Below, piece by piece: positions 1-9,625 of a DNA stretch of 64,000 bases; the first letter of the stretch is position 1, and every line of letters starts with the position of its first letter. Where the stretch lies: the NCBI RefSeq assembly GCF_023898315.1, contig NC_064614.1:114669501-114733500 (forward strand). The letters are read 5' to 3'. The position numbers and the translations under genes are program-made. Source of the DNA: Schistocerca nitens (taxonomy: Eukaryota; Arthropoda; Insecta; Orthoptera; Acrididae). The notes beneath the pieces are model-generated. The model made no database searches. It saw only the letters and a list, made by a program, of their open reading frames with translations, and was not told where the DNA came from.

Positions 1-632
1 GCCAGCGGTCGGCGAGCATTGGCTGTCCGCACCTCACTGGCGCTCCGTCCCCGACTGATACCGGTGTCAATGCTCAACAGACCACATGTCGCGATGCGAC
101 GACCAGCCAACCGACCGACCAACGGCCTTCCATCTGCGTCGACCATTGTCCTGGCGCGTACTTGCACCGTGCAGACCCGCCTGCTACTGACTGCCAACTC
201 GTCCAACAGCCGAGTAACGACGAACCCGACTCAGTCCACAACCCAAAGGGGACTGAGACTCAGAGCCGACATGCGACTGTCTGCCTTCCGAATGACGTTA
301 CCGACTCACTGCACCGGCTCACTCCTGTCAGAGCAGAACCCCGAAATACTCGCGGTCGCTCCACGGATAGTAAAAGGAACCTACTATCGATAATGCTGGT
401 GCTGCCACGCACGGACAGTGAAGGTGAGCAAGGATAGTGGCGCCAGAAGACATTAACACAAAACTAAAAAAATAAAAATATTCTCGCCGTTTCAGAAATG
501 CAGGAAGGACGGGTCACAATCATAAGCCACGTACGGCTCACAGTCTGTGGCTAGATTTTAGTATTTTAAAATCTGTATTAATTTTCGTTGTGGGTTACTA
601 ACTGGCCAGCAAAAGTGTTATGCGAACTATTA
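1..632. other. Unassigned GC-rich then AT-rich sequence
   Basis: Positions 1-440 are GC-rich and have two overlapping plus-strand frames (19-393 and 162-437). Their products are rich in Arg, Ser, Thr and Pro and match no domain I recognise. The frames probably stay open because of base composition. From 440 to 632 the sequence is AT-rich up to the TA where a mariner element begins. A TGGCGCC string near 438 resembles the core of some LTR-element primer binding sites, but no LTR was found beside it. Confidence 0.4.
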
Positions 633-1111
633 TACACTCCTGGAAATGGAAAAAAAAACACATTGACACCGGTGTGTCAGACCCACCATACTTGCTCCGG
701 ACACTGCGAGAGGGCTGTACAAGCAATGATCACACGCACGGCACAGCGGACACACCAGGAACCGCGGTGTTGGCCGTCGAATGGCGCTAGCTGCGCAGCA
801 TTTGTGCACCGCCGCCGTCAGTGTCAGCCAGTTTGCCGTGGCATACGGAGCTCCATCGCAGTCTTTAACACTGGTAGCATGCCGCGACAGCGTGGACGTG
901 AACCGTATGTGCAGTTGACGGACTTTGAGCGAGGGCGTATAGTGGGCATGCGGGAGGCCGAGTGGACGTACCGCCGAATTGCTCAACACGTGGGGCGTGA
1001 GGTCTCCACAGTACATCGATGTTGTCGCCAGTGGTCGGCGGAAGGTGCACGTGCCCGTCGACCTGGGACCGGACCGCAGCGACGCACGGATGCACGCCAA
1101 GACCGTAGGAT

Positions 1112-1311
1112 TCAAATGGTTCAAATGGCTCTGAGCACTATGGGACTCAACTGCTGAGGTTATTAGTCCCCTAGAACTTAGAACTAGTTAAACCTAACTA
1201 ACCTAAGGACATCACAAACATCCATGCCCGAGGCAGGATTCGAACCTACGACCGTAGCGGTCTTGCGGTTCCAGACTGCAGCGCCTTTAACCGCACTGCC
1301 ACTTCGGCCGG
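1112..1311 (-). mobile_element. SINE (Leu/Ser-like tRNA head), in transposase
   Basis: Read on the minus strand it has a tRNA-like head with box A (TGGC..AGTGCGGTT) and box B (GGTTCGAATCC), then the family tail ending CCATTTGAACCATTTGAA. A perfect 15-bp target duplication, CCAAGACCGTAGGAT, occurs at 1097-1111 and 1312-1326. It belongs to the variant whose tail has ACTAGTT and GCAGTTGAGTCCC. Confidence 0.95.
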
Positions 1312-1507
1312 CCAAGACCGTAGGATCCTACGCAGTGCCGTAGGGGACCGCACCGCCACTTCCCAGCAAATTAGGGACACTGTTGCTCCTGGGGTATCGG
1401 CGAGGACCATTCGAAACCGTCTCCATGAAGCTGGGCTACGGTCCCGCACACCGTTAGGCCGTCTTCCGCTCACGCCCCAACATCGTGCAGCCCGCCTCCA
1501 GTGGTGT

Positions 1508-1712
1508 AAAAAAAAATGGTTCAAATGGCTCTGAGCACTATGGGACTCAACTGCTGAGGTCATTAGTCCCCTAGAACTTAGAACTAGTTAAACCTAACTA
1601 ACCTAAGGACATCACAAATATCCATGCCCGAGGCAGGATTCGAACCTGCGACCGTAGCGGTCTTGCGGTTCCAGACTGCAGCGCCTTTAACCGCACAGCC
1701 ACTTCGGCCGGC
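1508..1712 (-). mobile_element. SINE (Leu/Ser-like tRNA head), second in transposase
   Basis: Same family, variant and orientation as the SINE at 1112-1311. It ends in a nine-base T run on its own strand (A run at 1508). The target duplication is CCAGTGGTGT at 1498-1507 and 1713-1722. It cuts the transposase just before the first catalytic Asp. Confidence 0.95.
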
Positions 1713-2488
1713 CCAGTGGTGTCGCGACAGGCGTGAATGGAGGGACGAATGGAGACGTGTCGTCTTCAGCGATGAGAGTCGCTTCTGCCTTGGTGCCAAT
1801 GATGGTCGTATGCGTGTTTGGCGCCGTGCAGGTGAGCGCCACAATCAGGACTGCATACGACCGAGGCACACAGGGCCAACACCCGGCATCATGGTGTGGG
1901 GAGCGATCTCCTACACTGGCCGTACACCACTGGTGATCGTCGAGGGGACACTGAATAGTGCACGGTACATCCAAACCGTCATCGAACCCATCGTTCTACC
2001 ATTCCTAGACCGGCAAGGGAACTTGCTGTTCCAACAGGACAATGCACGTCCGCATGTATCCCGTGCCACCCAACGTGCTCTAGAAGGTGTAAGTCAACTA
2101 CCCTGGCCAGCAAGATCTCCGGATCTGTCCCCCATTGAGCATGTTTGGGACTGGATGAAGCGTCGTCTCACGCGGTCTGCACGTCCAGCACGAACGCTGG
2201 TCCAACTGAGGCGCCAGGTGGAAATGGCACGGCAAGCCGTTCCACAGGACTACATCCAGCATCTCTACGATCGTCTCCATGGGAGAATAGCAGCCTGCAT
2301 TGCTGCGAAAGGTGGATATACACTGTACTAGTGCCGACATTGTGCATGCTCTGTTGCCTGTGTCTATGTGCCTGTGGTTCTGTCAGTGTGATCATGTGAT
2401 GTATCTGACCCCAGGAATGTGTCAATAAAGTTTCCCCTTCCTGGGACAATGAATTCACGGTGTTCTTATTTCAATTTCCAGGAGTGTA

Positions 2489-2877
2489 TTTTAGGAGCCA
2501 AAATTTTCACAGTGAATATGAGTACCAACTGCTCATTACGCAAATTTACCGATATGTTTCAGCATTTAAAAAGACTTAGGTTCTCATAATTTAGTGTGCA
2601 CTCACGGTCACTGTTAGAACTTCACAACAAACAAAGACGATACAGCGAAATCTTAAACAAATTGTGATGACATAGATTAAAACAATATGAAATCTTAAAC
2701 TTGCTAATGGATTTAAGCGGTGAACATTTGTGTAGGCAGGAGAACACGAGTGACAGGTAGATATATATGACAAATTGTGTTAAAACGCTGAAGTAATAGA
2801 ACGCACTCTGTAAGCTGGGCACACCTACAGATACGTATTTCAGACGCTTCATGTAACCCTGCCACCACCATCATCGG
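2489..2877. other. Unassigned AT-rich spacer
   Basis: AT-rich DNA between the mariner copy and a LINE fragment. No open frame with recognisable similarity, no repeat pair within the window and no clear regulatory motif. Confidence 0.5.
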
Positions 2878-3934
2878 AGGTGAGGGTATCATCTGGAGTG
2901 CCCCAGGGAAGTGTGGTAGGTCCGCTGTTGTTTTCTATCTACATAAATGATCTTTTGGATAGGGTGGATAGTAATGTGTGGCTGTTTGCTGATGTTGCTG
3001 TGGTGTACGAGAAGGTGTCGTCATTGAGTGACTGTAGGAGGATACAACTTGGACAGTATTTCATCTACATCTACATCTACATTTACACTCCGCAAGCCAC
3101 CCAACGGTATGTGGTGGAGGGCACTTTACGTGCCACTGTCATTACCTCCCTTTCCTGTTGCAGTCGCGTATGGTTCGCGGGAATAACGACTGTCTGAAAG
3201 CCTCCGTGCGCGCTCTAATGTCTCTAATTTTACATTCGTGATCTTCTCGGGAGGTATAAGTAGGGGGAAGCAATATATTCGATACCTCATCCAGAAACGC
3301 ACCCTCTCGAAACCTGGCGAGCAAGCTACACCGCGATGCAGAGCGCCTCTCTTGCAGAGTCTGCTACTTGAGTTTATTAAACATCTCCGTAACGCTATCA
3401 CGGTTACCAAATAACCCTGTGACGAAACGCGCCGCTCTTCTTTGGATCTTCTCTATCTCCTCCGTCAACCCGATCTGGTACGGATCCCACACTGATGAGC
3501 AATACTCAAGTATAGGTCGAACGAGTGTTTTGTAAGCCACCTCCTTTGTAGATGGACTACATTTTCTAAGCACTCTCCCAATGAATCTCAACCTGGTACC
3601 CGCCTTACCAACAATTAATTTTATATGATCATTCCACTTCAAATCGTTCCGCACGCATACTCCCAGGTATTTGACAGAAGTAACTGCTACCAGTGTTTGT
3701 TCCGCTATCATATAATCATACAATAAAAGATCCTTCTTTCTATGTATTCGCAATACATTACATTTGTCTATGTTAAGGGACAGTTGCCACTCCCTGCACC
3801 AAGTGCCTATCCGCTGCAGATCTTCCTGCATTTCGCTACAATTTTCTAATGCTGCAACTTCTCTGTATACTACAGCATCATCCGCGAAAAGCCGCATGGA
3901 ACTTCCGACACTATCTACTAGGTCATTTATATAT

Positions 3935-5334
3935 ACTCCTGGAAATTGAAATAAGAACACCGTGAATTCATTGTCCCAGGAAGGGGAAACTTTATTGACA
4001 CATTCCTGGGGTCAGATACATCACATGATCACACTGACAGAACCACAGGCACGTAGACACAGGCAACGGAGCATGCACAATGTCGGCACTAGTACAGTGT
4101 ATATCCACCTTTCGCAGCAATGCAGGCTGCTATTCTCCCATGGAGACGATCGTAGAGATGCTGGATGTAGTCCTGTGGAACGGCTTGCCATGCCATTTCC
4201 ACCTGGCGCCTCAGTTGGACCAGCGTTCGTGCTGGACGTGCAGACCGCGTGAAACGACGCTTCATCCAGTCCCAAACATGCTCAATGGGGGACAGATCCG
4301 GAGATCTTGCTGGCCAGGGTAGTTGACTTACACCTTCTAGAGCACGTTGGGTGGCACGGGATACATGCGGACGTGCATTGTCCTGTTGGAACAGCAAGTT
4401 CCCTTGCCGGTCTAGGAATGGTAGAACGATGGGTTCGATGACGGTTTGGATGTACCGTGCACTATTCAGTGTCCCCTCGACGATCACCAGTGGTGTACGG
4501 CCAGTGTAGGAGATCGCTCCCCACACCATGATGCCGGGTGTTGGCCCTGTGTGCCTCGGTCGTATGCAGTCCTGATTGTGGCGCTCACCTGCACGGCGCC
4601 AAACACGCATACGACCATCATTGGCACCAAGGCAGAAGCGACTCTCATCGCTGAAGACGACACGTCTCCATTCGTCCCTCCATTCACGCCTGTCGCGACA
4701 CCACTGGAGGCGGGCTGCACGATGTTGGGGCGTGAGCGGAAGACGGCCTAACGGTGTGCGGGACCGTAGCCCAGCTTCATGGAGACGGTTGCGAATGGTC
4801 CTCGCCGATACCCCAGGAGCAACAGTGTCCCTAATTTGCTGGTAAGTGGCGGTGCGGTCCCCTACGGCACTGCGTAGAATCCTACGGTCTTGGCGTGCAT
4901 CCGTGCGTCGCTGCGGTCCGGTCCCAGGTCGACGGGCACGTGCACCTTCCGCCGACCACTGGCGACAACATCGATGTACTGTTGAGCAATTCGGCGGTAC
5001 GTCCACCCGGCCTCCCGTATGCCCACTATACGCCCTCGCTCAAAGTCCGTCAACTGCACATACGGTTCACGTCCACGCTGTCGCGGCATGCTACCAGTGT
5101 TAAAGACTGCGATGGAGCTCCGTATGCCACGGCAAACTGGCTGACACTGACGGCGGCGGTGCACAAATGCTGCGCAGCTAGCGCCATTCGACGGCCAACA
5201 CCGCGGTTCCTGGTGTGTCCGCTGTGCCGTGCGTGTGATCATTGCTTGTACAGCCCTCTCGCAGTGTCCGGAGCAAGTATGGTGGGTCTGACACACCGGT
5301 GTCAATGTGTTCTTTTTTCCGTTTCCAGGAGTGT
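3935..5334 (-). mobile_element. Tc1/mariner transposon, copy 2, inside LINE RT
   Basis: Same family as the element at 635-2486 but in the opposite orientation and without SINEs. The ends are CTCCTGGAAATTGAAATAAG at the low end and the matching CCAGGAGTG at 5323-5334, with TATA repeats on both sides, fitting a TA target. Length is about 1.4 kb. It interrupts the reverse transcriptase of the LINE at 3062-7511 at a TATATA that encodes the Ile-Tyr-Ile before NDL. Confidence 0.92.
4089..5089 (-). pseudogene. Tc1/mariner transposase with one 22-bp deletion
   Basis: ATG at 5087-5089 starts MPRQRGREPYVQ as in copy 1. A 22-bp deletion at about 4980, relative to copy 1, shifts the frame after the first helix of the DNA-binding domain. 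From about 4978 to the TAG at 4089 the protein is open, 300 residues, with the full catalytic core: FSDESRF, QQDNARPH and SPDLSPIEH, again 32 residues between the last two acidic residues. The deletion is bounded by ACA in the copy-1 sequence, which suggests short-homology repair. Apart from this the copy looks intact and differs from copy 1 at few positions. Confidence 0.9.
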
Positions 5335-8300
5335 ATATTGTGAAAAGCAATGGTCCCATAACACTCCCCTGTGGCACGCCAGAGGTTACTTTAACGTCTG
5401 TAGACGTCTCTCCATTGATAACAACATGCTGTGTTCTGTTTGCTAAAAACTCTTCAATCCAGCCACACAGCTGGTCTGATATTCCGTAGGCTCTTACTTT
5501 GTTTATCAGGCGACAGTGCGGAACTGTATCGAACGCCTTCCGGAAGTCAAGAAAAATAGCATCTACCTGGGAGCCTGTATCTAATATTTTCTGGGTCTCA
5601 TGAACAAATAACGCGAGTTGGGTCTCACACGATCGCTGTTTCCGGAATCCATGTTGATTCCTACATAGTAGATTCTGGGTTTCCAAAAACGACATGATAC
5701 CCGAGCAGAAAACATGTTCTAAAATTCTACAACAGATCGACGTCAGAGATATAGGTCTATAGTTCTGCGCATCTGCTCGACGACCCTTCTTGAAGACTGG
5801 GACTACCTGTGCTCTTTTCCAATCATTTGGAACCCTCCGTTCCTCTAGAGACTTGCGGTACACGGCTGTTAGAAGGGGGGCAAGTTCTTTCGCGTACTCT
5901 GTGTAGAATCGAATTGGTATCCCGTCAGGTCCAGTGGACTTTCCTCTGTTGAGTGATTCCAGTTGCTTTTCTATTCCTTGGACACTTATTTCGATGTCAG
6001 CCATTTTTTAGTTTGTGCGAGGATTTAGAGAAGGAACTGCAGTGCGGTCTTCCTCTGTGAAACAGCTTTGGAAAAAGGTGTTTAGTATTTCAGCTTTACG
6101 CTTGTCATCCTCTGTTTCAATGCCATCATTATCCCGGAGTGTCTGGATATGCTGTTTCGAGCCACTTACTGATTTAACGTAAGACCAGAACTTCCTAGGA
6201 TTTTCTGTCAAGTCGGTACATAGAATTTTACTTTCGAATTCACTGAACGCTTCTCGCATAGCCCTCCTTACGCTAACTTTGACATCGTTTAGCTTCTGTT
6301 TGTCTGAGAGGTTTTGGCTGCGCTTAAACTTGGAGTGAAGCTCTCTTTGCTTTCGCAGTAGTTTCCTAACTTTGTTGTTGTACCACGGTGGGTTTTTCCC
6401 GTCCCTCACAGTTTTACTCGGCACGTACCTGTCTAAAACGCATTTTACGATTGCCTTGAACTTTTTCCATAAACACTCAACATTGTCAGTGTCGGAACAG
6501 AAATTTTCGTTTTGATCTGTTAGGTAGTCTGAAATCTGCCTTCTATTACTCTTGCTAAACAGATAAACCTTCCTCCCTTTTTTTATATTCCTATTAACTT
6601 CAATATTCAGGGATGCTGCAACGGCCTTATGATCACTGATTCCCTGTTCTGCACTTACAGAGTCGAAAAGTTCGGGTCTGTTTGTTATCAGTAGGTCCAA
6701 GATGTTATCTCCACGAGTCGGTTCTCTGTTTAATTGCTCGAGGTAATTTTCGGATAGTGCACTCAGTATAATGTCACTCGATGCTCTGTCCCTACCACCC
6801 GTCCTAAACATCTGAGTGTCCCAGTCTATATCTGGTAAATTGAAATCTCCACCTAAGACTATAACATGCTGAGAAAATTTATGTGAAATGTATTCCAAAT
6901 TTTCTCTCAGTTGTTCTGCCACTAACGCTGCTGAGTCGGGAGGTCGGTAAAAGGAGCCAATTGTTAACCTAGCTCGGTTGTTGAGTGTAACCTCCACCCA
7001 TAATAATTCACAGGAACTATCCACTTCTACTTCACTAGAGGATAAACTACTACTAACAGCGACGAACACCCCACCACCGGTTGCATGCAATCTATCCTTT
7101 CTAAACACCGTCTGTACCTTTGTAAAAATTTCGGCAGAATTTATCTCTGGCTTAAGCCAGCTTTCTGTACCTATAACGATTTCAGCTTCAGTGCTTTCTA
7201 TCAGCGCTTGAAGTTCCGGTACTTTACCAACGCAGCTTCGATAGTTGACAATTGCAATACCGATTGCTGCTTGGTCCCCGCATGTCTTGACTTTGCCCCG
7301 CACCCGTTGAGGCTGTTGCCCTTTCTGTACTTGCCCAAGGCCATCTAACCTAAAAAACCGCCCAGCCCACGCCACACAACCCCTGCTACCCGTGTAGCCG
7401 CTTGTTGCGTGTAGTGGACTCCTGACCTATCCAGCGGAACGCGAAACCCCACCACCCTATGGCGCAAGTCGAGGAATCTGCAGCCCACATGGTCGCAGAA
7501 CCGTCTCAGCCTTTGTGATTGGTGTAAAGAATGGCAGCTAACTCTAAATATAGATAAATGTAAATTAATGCAGATGAATAGGAAAAAGAATCCCGTAATG
7601 TTTGAATACTCCATTAGTAGTGTAGCGCTTGACACAGTCACGTCAATTAAATATTTGGGCGTAACATTGCAGAGCGATATGAAGTGGGACAAGCGTGTAA
7701 TGGCAGTTGTGGGGAAGGCGGATAGCTGTCTACGGTTCATTGGTAGAATTTTGGGAAGAAGTGGTTCATCTGTAAGGGAGACCGCTTATAAAACACTAAT
7801 ACGACCTATTCTTGAGTACTGATCGAGCGTTTGGGATTCCTATCAGGTCGGATTGAGGGAGGACATAGAAGCAATTCAGAGGCGGGCCGCTAGATTTGTT
7901 ACTGGTAGGTTTGATCATCACGCGAGTGTTACGGAAATGCTTCAGGAACTCAGGTGGGAGTCTCCAGAGGAAAGGAGGCGTTTTCGTGAATCGCTACTGA
8001 GGAAATTTAGAGAACCAGCATTTGAAGCTGACTGCAGTACAATTTTACTGCCGCCAACTTACATTTCGCGGAAAGACCACAAAGATAAGAGAGATTGGGG
8101 CTCGTACAGAGGCATATAGGCAGTCGTTCTTCCCTCGTTCTGTTTGGGAGTGGAACAGGGAGAGAAGATGCTAGTTGCGGTACGAGGTACCCTCCGCCAC
8201 GCACCATATGGTAGATTGCGGAGTATGTATGTAGATGTAGATGTAGAGTAGAGCCTTTTCGCTACAACTAAATACATAAGAAACCTTATGACCAGAACAG

Positions 8301-8511
8301 CTTATAATGTAGAAAGGTATCAAGTAAATAGGCGAAACATTCAAAAGTAAGAAACACTGATAATCCTTTGTAATGAAATACATTGTAACAGTTACTTACG
8401 AATATTTTTAAAGAGTGATATTTTATGTGTATGTAACGAAGAAGAAGAAAATTAGAGCGCTGGAATTATCAGTATCATAATGAAATCCAAACGGGAAAAA
8501 TTTTTAGTAGT

Positions 8512-8703
8512 TCAAATGGCTCTGAGCACTATGGGACTTAACATCTGAGGTCATCAGTCCCCTAGAACATAGAACTACTTAAACCTAACTAACCTAAGGA
8601 CATCACACACAACCAGTCCCGATGCAGGATTCGAACCTGCGACCGTAGCGGTAGCGCGGTTCCAGACTGTAGCGCCTAGAATCGCTCGGCCACCCCGGAC
8701 GGC
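8512..8703 (-). mobile_element. SINE (Leu/Ser-like tRNA head)
   Basis: On the minus strand the tRNA-like head has box B GGTTCGAATCC and the shared tail ends CTCAGAGCCATTTGAA. It is the ACATCTGAGG/ACTACTT variant. Imperfect repeats of TTTTAGTAGT and TTTGTAGTAGT at the two ends look like a diverged target duplication. Confidence 0.9.
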
Positions 8704-9347
8704 TTTGTAGTAGTGAAGGAGTCTTTGTTCGACAAGGGGAATAAAAAAGAAAAAGAAAAACAGAGTACATGATGAAAGCCTTTGCTATAGTAGCACAGTC
8801 GAATATTACATCAAGTTATGAGGCTACTAAATTTTGTGGATTTGCCTGTGTCTATGTAAAGTAGCTCTTACCTTATTAAAGCAAGCAAGTACGCAACATA
8901 GAGGTACGGTTATTCAATCGCTCTCAGCATGGTGTGCTCCGCTACTTGTGTGTAATACATTCGAGCCTTTGACTGTAGCTATTATTGCTGAACAAATATT
9001 GGATTTCGTCGTAAGTTTATGATGGAGTGAGTATATCGTGACTTAGTTCAAGAATTCGACTAAACAACTCAGCGCAATATGGCGGCGAGTGAGCGACGTG
9101 TAGTAGTTCGGTTCGCAAGCTTGCCTGAAATTGGTTGCCTTATTAAGCACTCAAGCTGTTCCATGGAGTCAAGATTCGTGTAACGTGTACCCAGTGTCAC
9201 ATCAGCAATTTATTTTGAGTATATGTTACGTGAATTTGCTCTCAAAATGGAAAATCGTTGAACAATGCTCATCATCGTCAGCGGCCAGACTGTTGCGGCC
9301 GCGTCGCCCGCCAAGGGGCTCCATGGGAAATACGGAGCCTGGAACGA
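8704..9347. other. Unassigned spacer with a CpG-bearing patch
   Basis: Nothing recognisable in either strand. Short frames at 8834 and 9131 have no known domain. The stretch near 9060-9110 and 9280-9350 is richer in CG than its surroundings and includes GCGGCCGCGTCGCCC. It may belong to the repeat that becomes alignable at 9348. Confidence 0.4.
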
Positions 9348-9625
9348 ACTCGTGACGTCACACTAGTCGGCTGGTCCGCTACACTTCGCGAACACCCGGC
9401 CCCGTGCTGCAGGGCCCACGGGAAATCAATATTTAATAGAAAAGGTACCCACTAAAGGTCTTAACTTTGACATCTCCAATCGAGGGCTTGCGTGCGTTAA
9501 AACATGCAGTCAAGAATTATTAAATTCGTCTGAAACATTTACTGGCTACCCGCCGGAGACGGCTGCCGGCAGTCGTAAGACCTTCAGTGTCACGTGCTGT
9601 GACGTACGCGCCTCGGCCTGTATAC
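9348..9625 (+). repeat. Dispersed repeat of unknown class, copy 1
   Basis: This block aligns with 22206-22490 on the same strand. Shared anchors are TGACGTCACA, CACTTCGCGAAC, GAAATCAATATTTAAT, AAAAGGTACCC, CAAGAATTATTAAA and GTACGC. By eye about 70-75% of bases agree, with several indels. No inverted ends, tRNA head or coding sequence was found, so its type is open; an LTR or a non-autonomous DNA element are both possible. Confidence 0.65.

Larger units (their letters stand above)
879..2331 (+). pseudogene. Tc1/mariner transposase, split by two SINEs
   Basis: This is a cut-and-paste DNA transposase that acts in the nucleus on its own inverted repeats. ATG at 879 opens MPRQRGREPYVQ, followed by a helix-turn-helix DNA-binding region, then the catalytic core. 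The first Asp lies in FSDESRF, the second in QQDNARPH and the Glu in SPDLSPIEH. The protein ends GGYTLY at a TAG at 2329-2331. Exactly 32 residues lie between the second Asp and the Glu, where classical Tc1 has 34. The only breaks I see are the SINE insertions at 1112 and 1508; the coding sequence on either side stays open. The element is dead as it stands but was disabled recently. Confidence 0.9.
635..2486 (+). mobile_element. Tc1/mariner transposon, copy 1, carrying two SINEs
   Basis: The ends form inverted repeats: CACTCCTGGAAATGG at the left and CCATTTCC-like CAATTTCCAGGAGTG at the right. TA lies on both sides, the standard Tc1/mariner target duplication. About 1.44 kb remains when the two SINE insertions are removed, a usual size for the superfamily. 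The single gene runs on the plus strand. A second, nearly identical copy lies on the other strand at 3935-5334, so the family seems to have moved recently. Outer boundaries could shift by 2 bp because TA repeats flank the left end. Confidence 0.9.
3364..7375 (-). pseudogene. Endonuclease/reverse transcriptase of the nested CR1-like LINE
   Basis: The protein nicks target DNA and copies element RNA into it by target-primed reverse transcription. The endonuclease part (7375-6011) shows IGTESWL, GDFNLPDIDW and ISDHKAV, its metal-binding and catalytic blocks. RT follows from 6004 with QVVPVFKKG, NYRPISLTS, FLDFRKAFDTVP and GVPQGSVMGPLLF. After the mariner insertion it continues with the intact active site RLFADDAVVY and then YLGVCVR. 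Defects visible are a TAA at 6008-6010 between the two domains, the mariner insertion in the codons before INDL, and a TAG at 3364-3366 where a Trp is expected. The C-terminal 80 residues continue in other frames to about 3126. Confidence 0.9.
3062..7511 (-). mobile_element. CR1-like LINE, nearly full coding length, split by mariner
   Basis: On the minus strand it runs from about 7511 to a CATCTA-repeat 3' end at 3062-3080, which is TAGATG on the coding strand. It carries an apurinic-type endonuclease and a reverse transcriptase. The 5' end breaks off about 140 bp upstream of the endonuclease frame. At the junctions only TTT is shared (3059-3061 and 7512-7514), so no convincing target duplication is seen. 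About 3.05 kb remains after removing the mariner at 3935-5334. The 3' terminal 250 bp recurs at 44.7-45.1, 54.5-55.6 and 59.3-60.2 kb. Confidence 0.9.
2878..8247 (+). mobile_element. CR1-like LINE 3' part, split by a nested LINE
   Basis: This is a 5'-truncated non-LTR retrotransposon in two pieces, 2878-3061 and 7512-8247. The left piece codes the RT palm entry (GVPQGSVVGPLLF, then YINDL) and a damaged active site, FADV where FADD is expected. The reading resumes in the right piece with the RT thumb (SIKYLGVTL, then IRPILEY) and the C-terminal region. A TGA at 7820-7822 replaces the Cys codon after ILEY. The 3' end is a run of TAGATG units at about 8226-8247. The pieces join in order and orientation across the LINE at 3062-7511, so this is the older host element. 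Confidence 0.85.

Noticed and set aside
19-437. Two overlapping open frames at the window start as a gene
   Set aside because: Low-complexity Arg/Ser/Thr/Pro products, no recognisable domain, and stops in GC-rich DNA are rare by chance.
430-450. Primer binding site (TGGCGCC) of an LTR retrotransposon
   Set aside because: Only seven bases fit, no LTR is visible upstream and no gag or pol frame follows.
7820-7822. UGA read as Cys or Sec in the LINE reverse transcriptase
   Set aside because: The neighbouring copies have TGT or TGC here and the element has other damage, so a plain nonsense mutation is enough.
2494-8247. Twin-primed (inverted) single LINE insertion at 3.06-8.25 kb
   Set aside because: Both orientations have their own 3' TAGATG tail, and the plus-strand pieces on the two sides join in reading order, so this is one LINE inserted into another.
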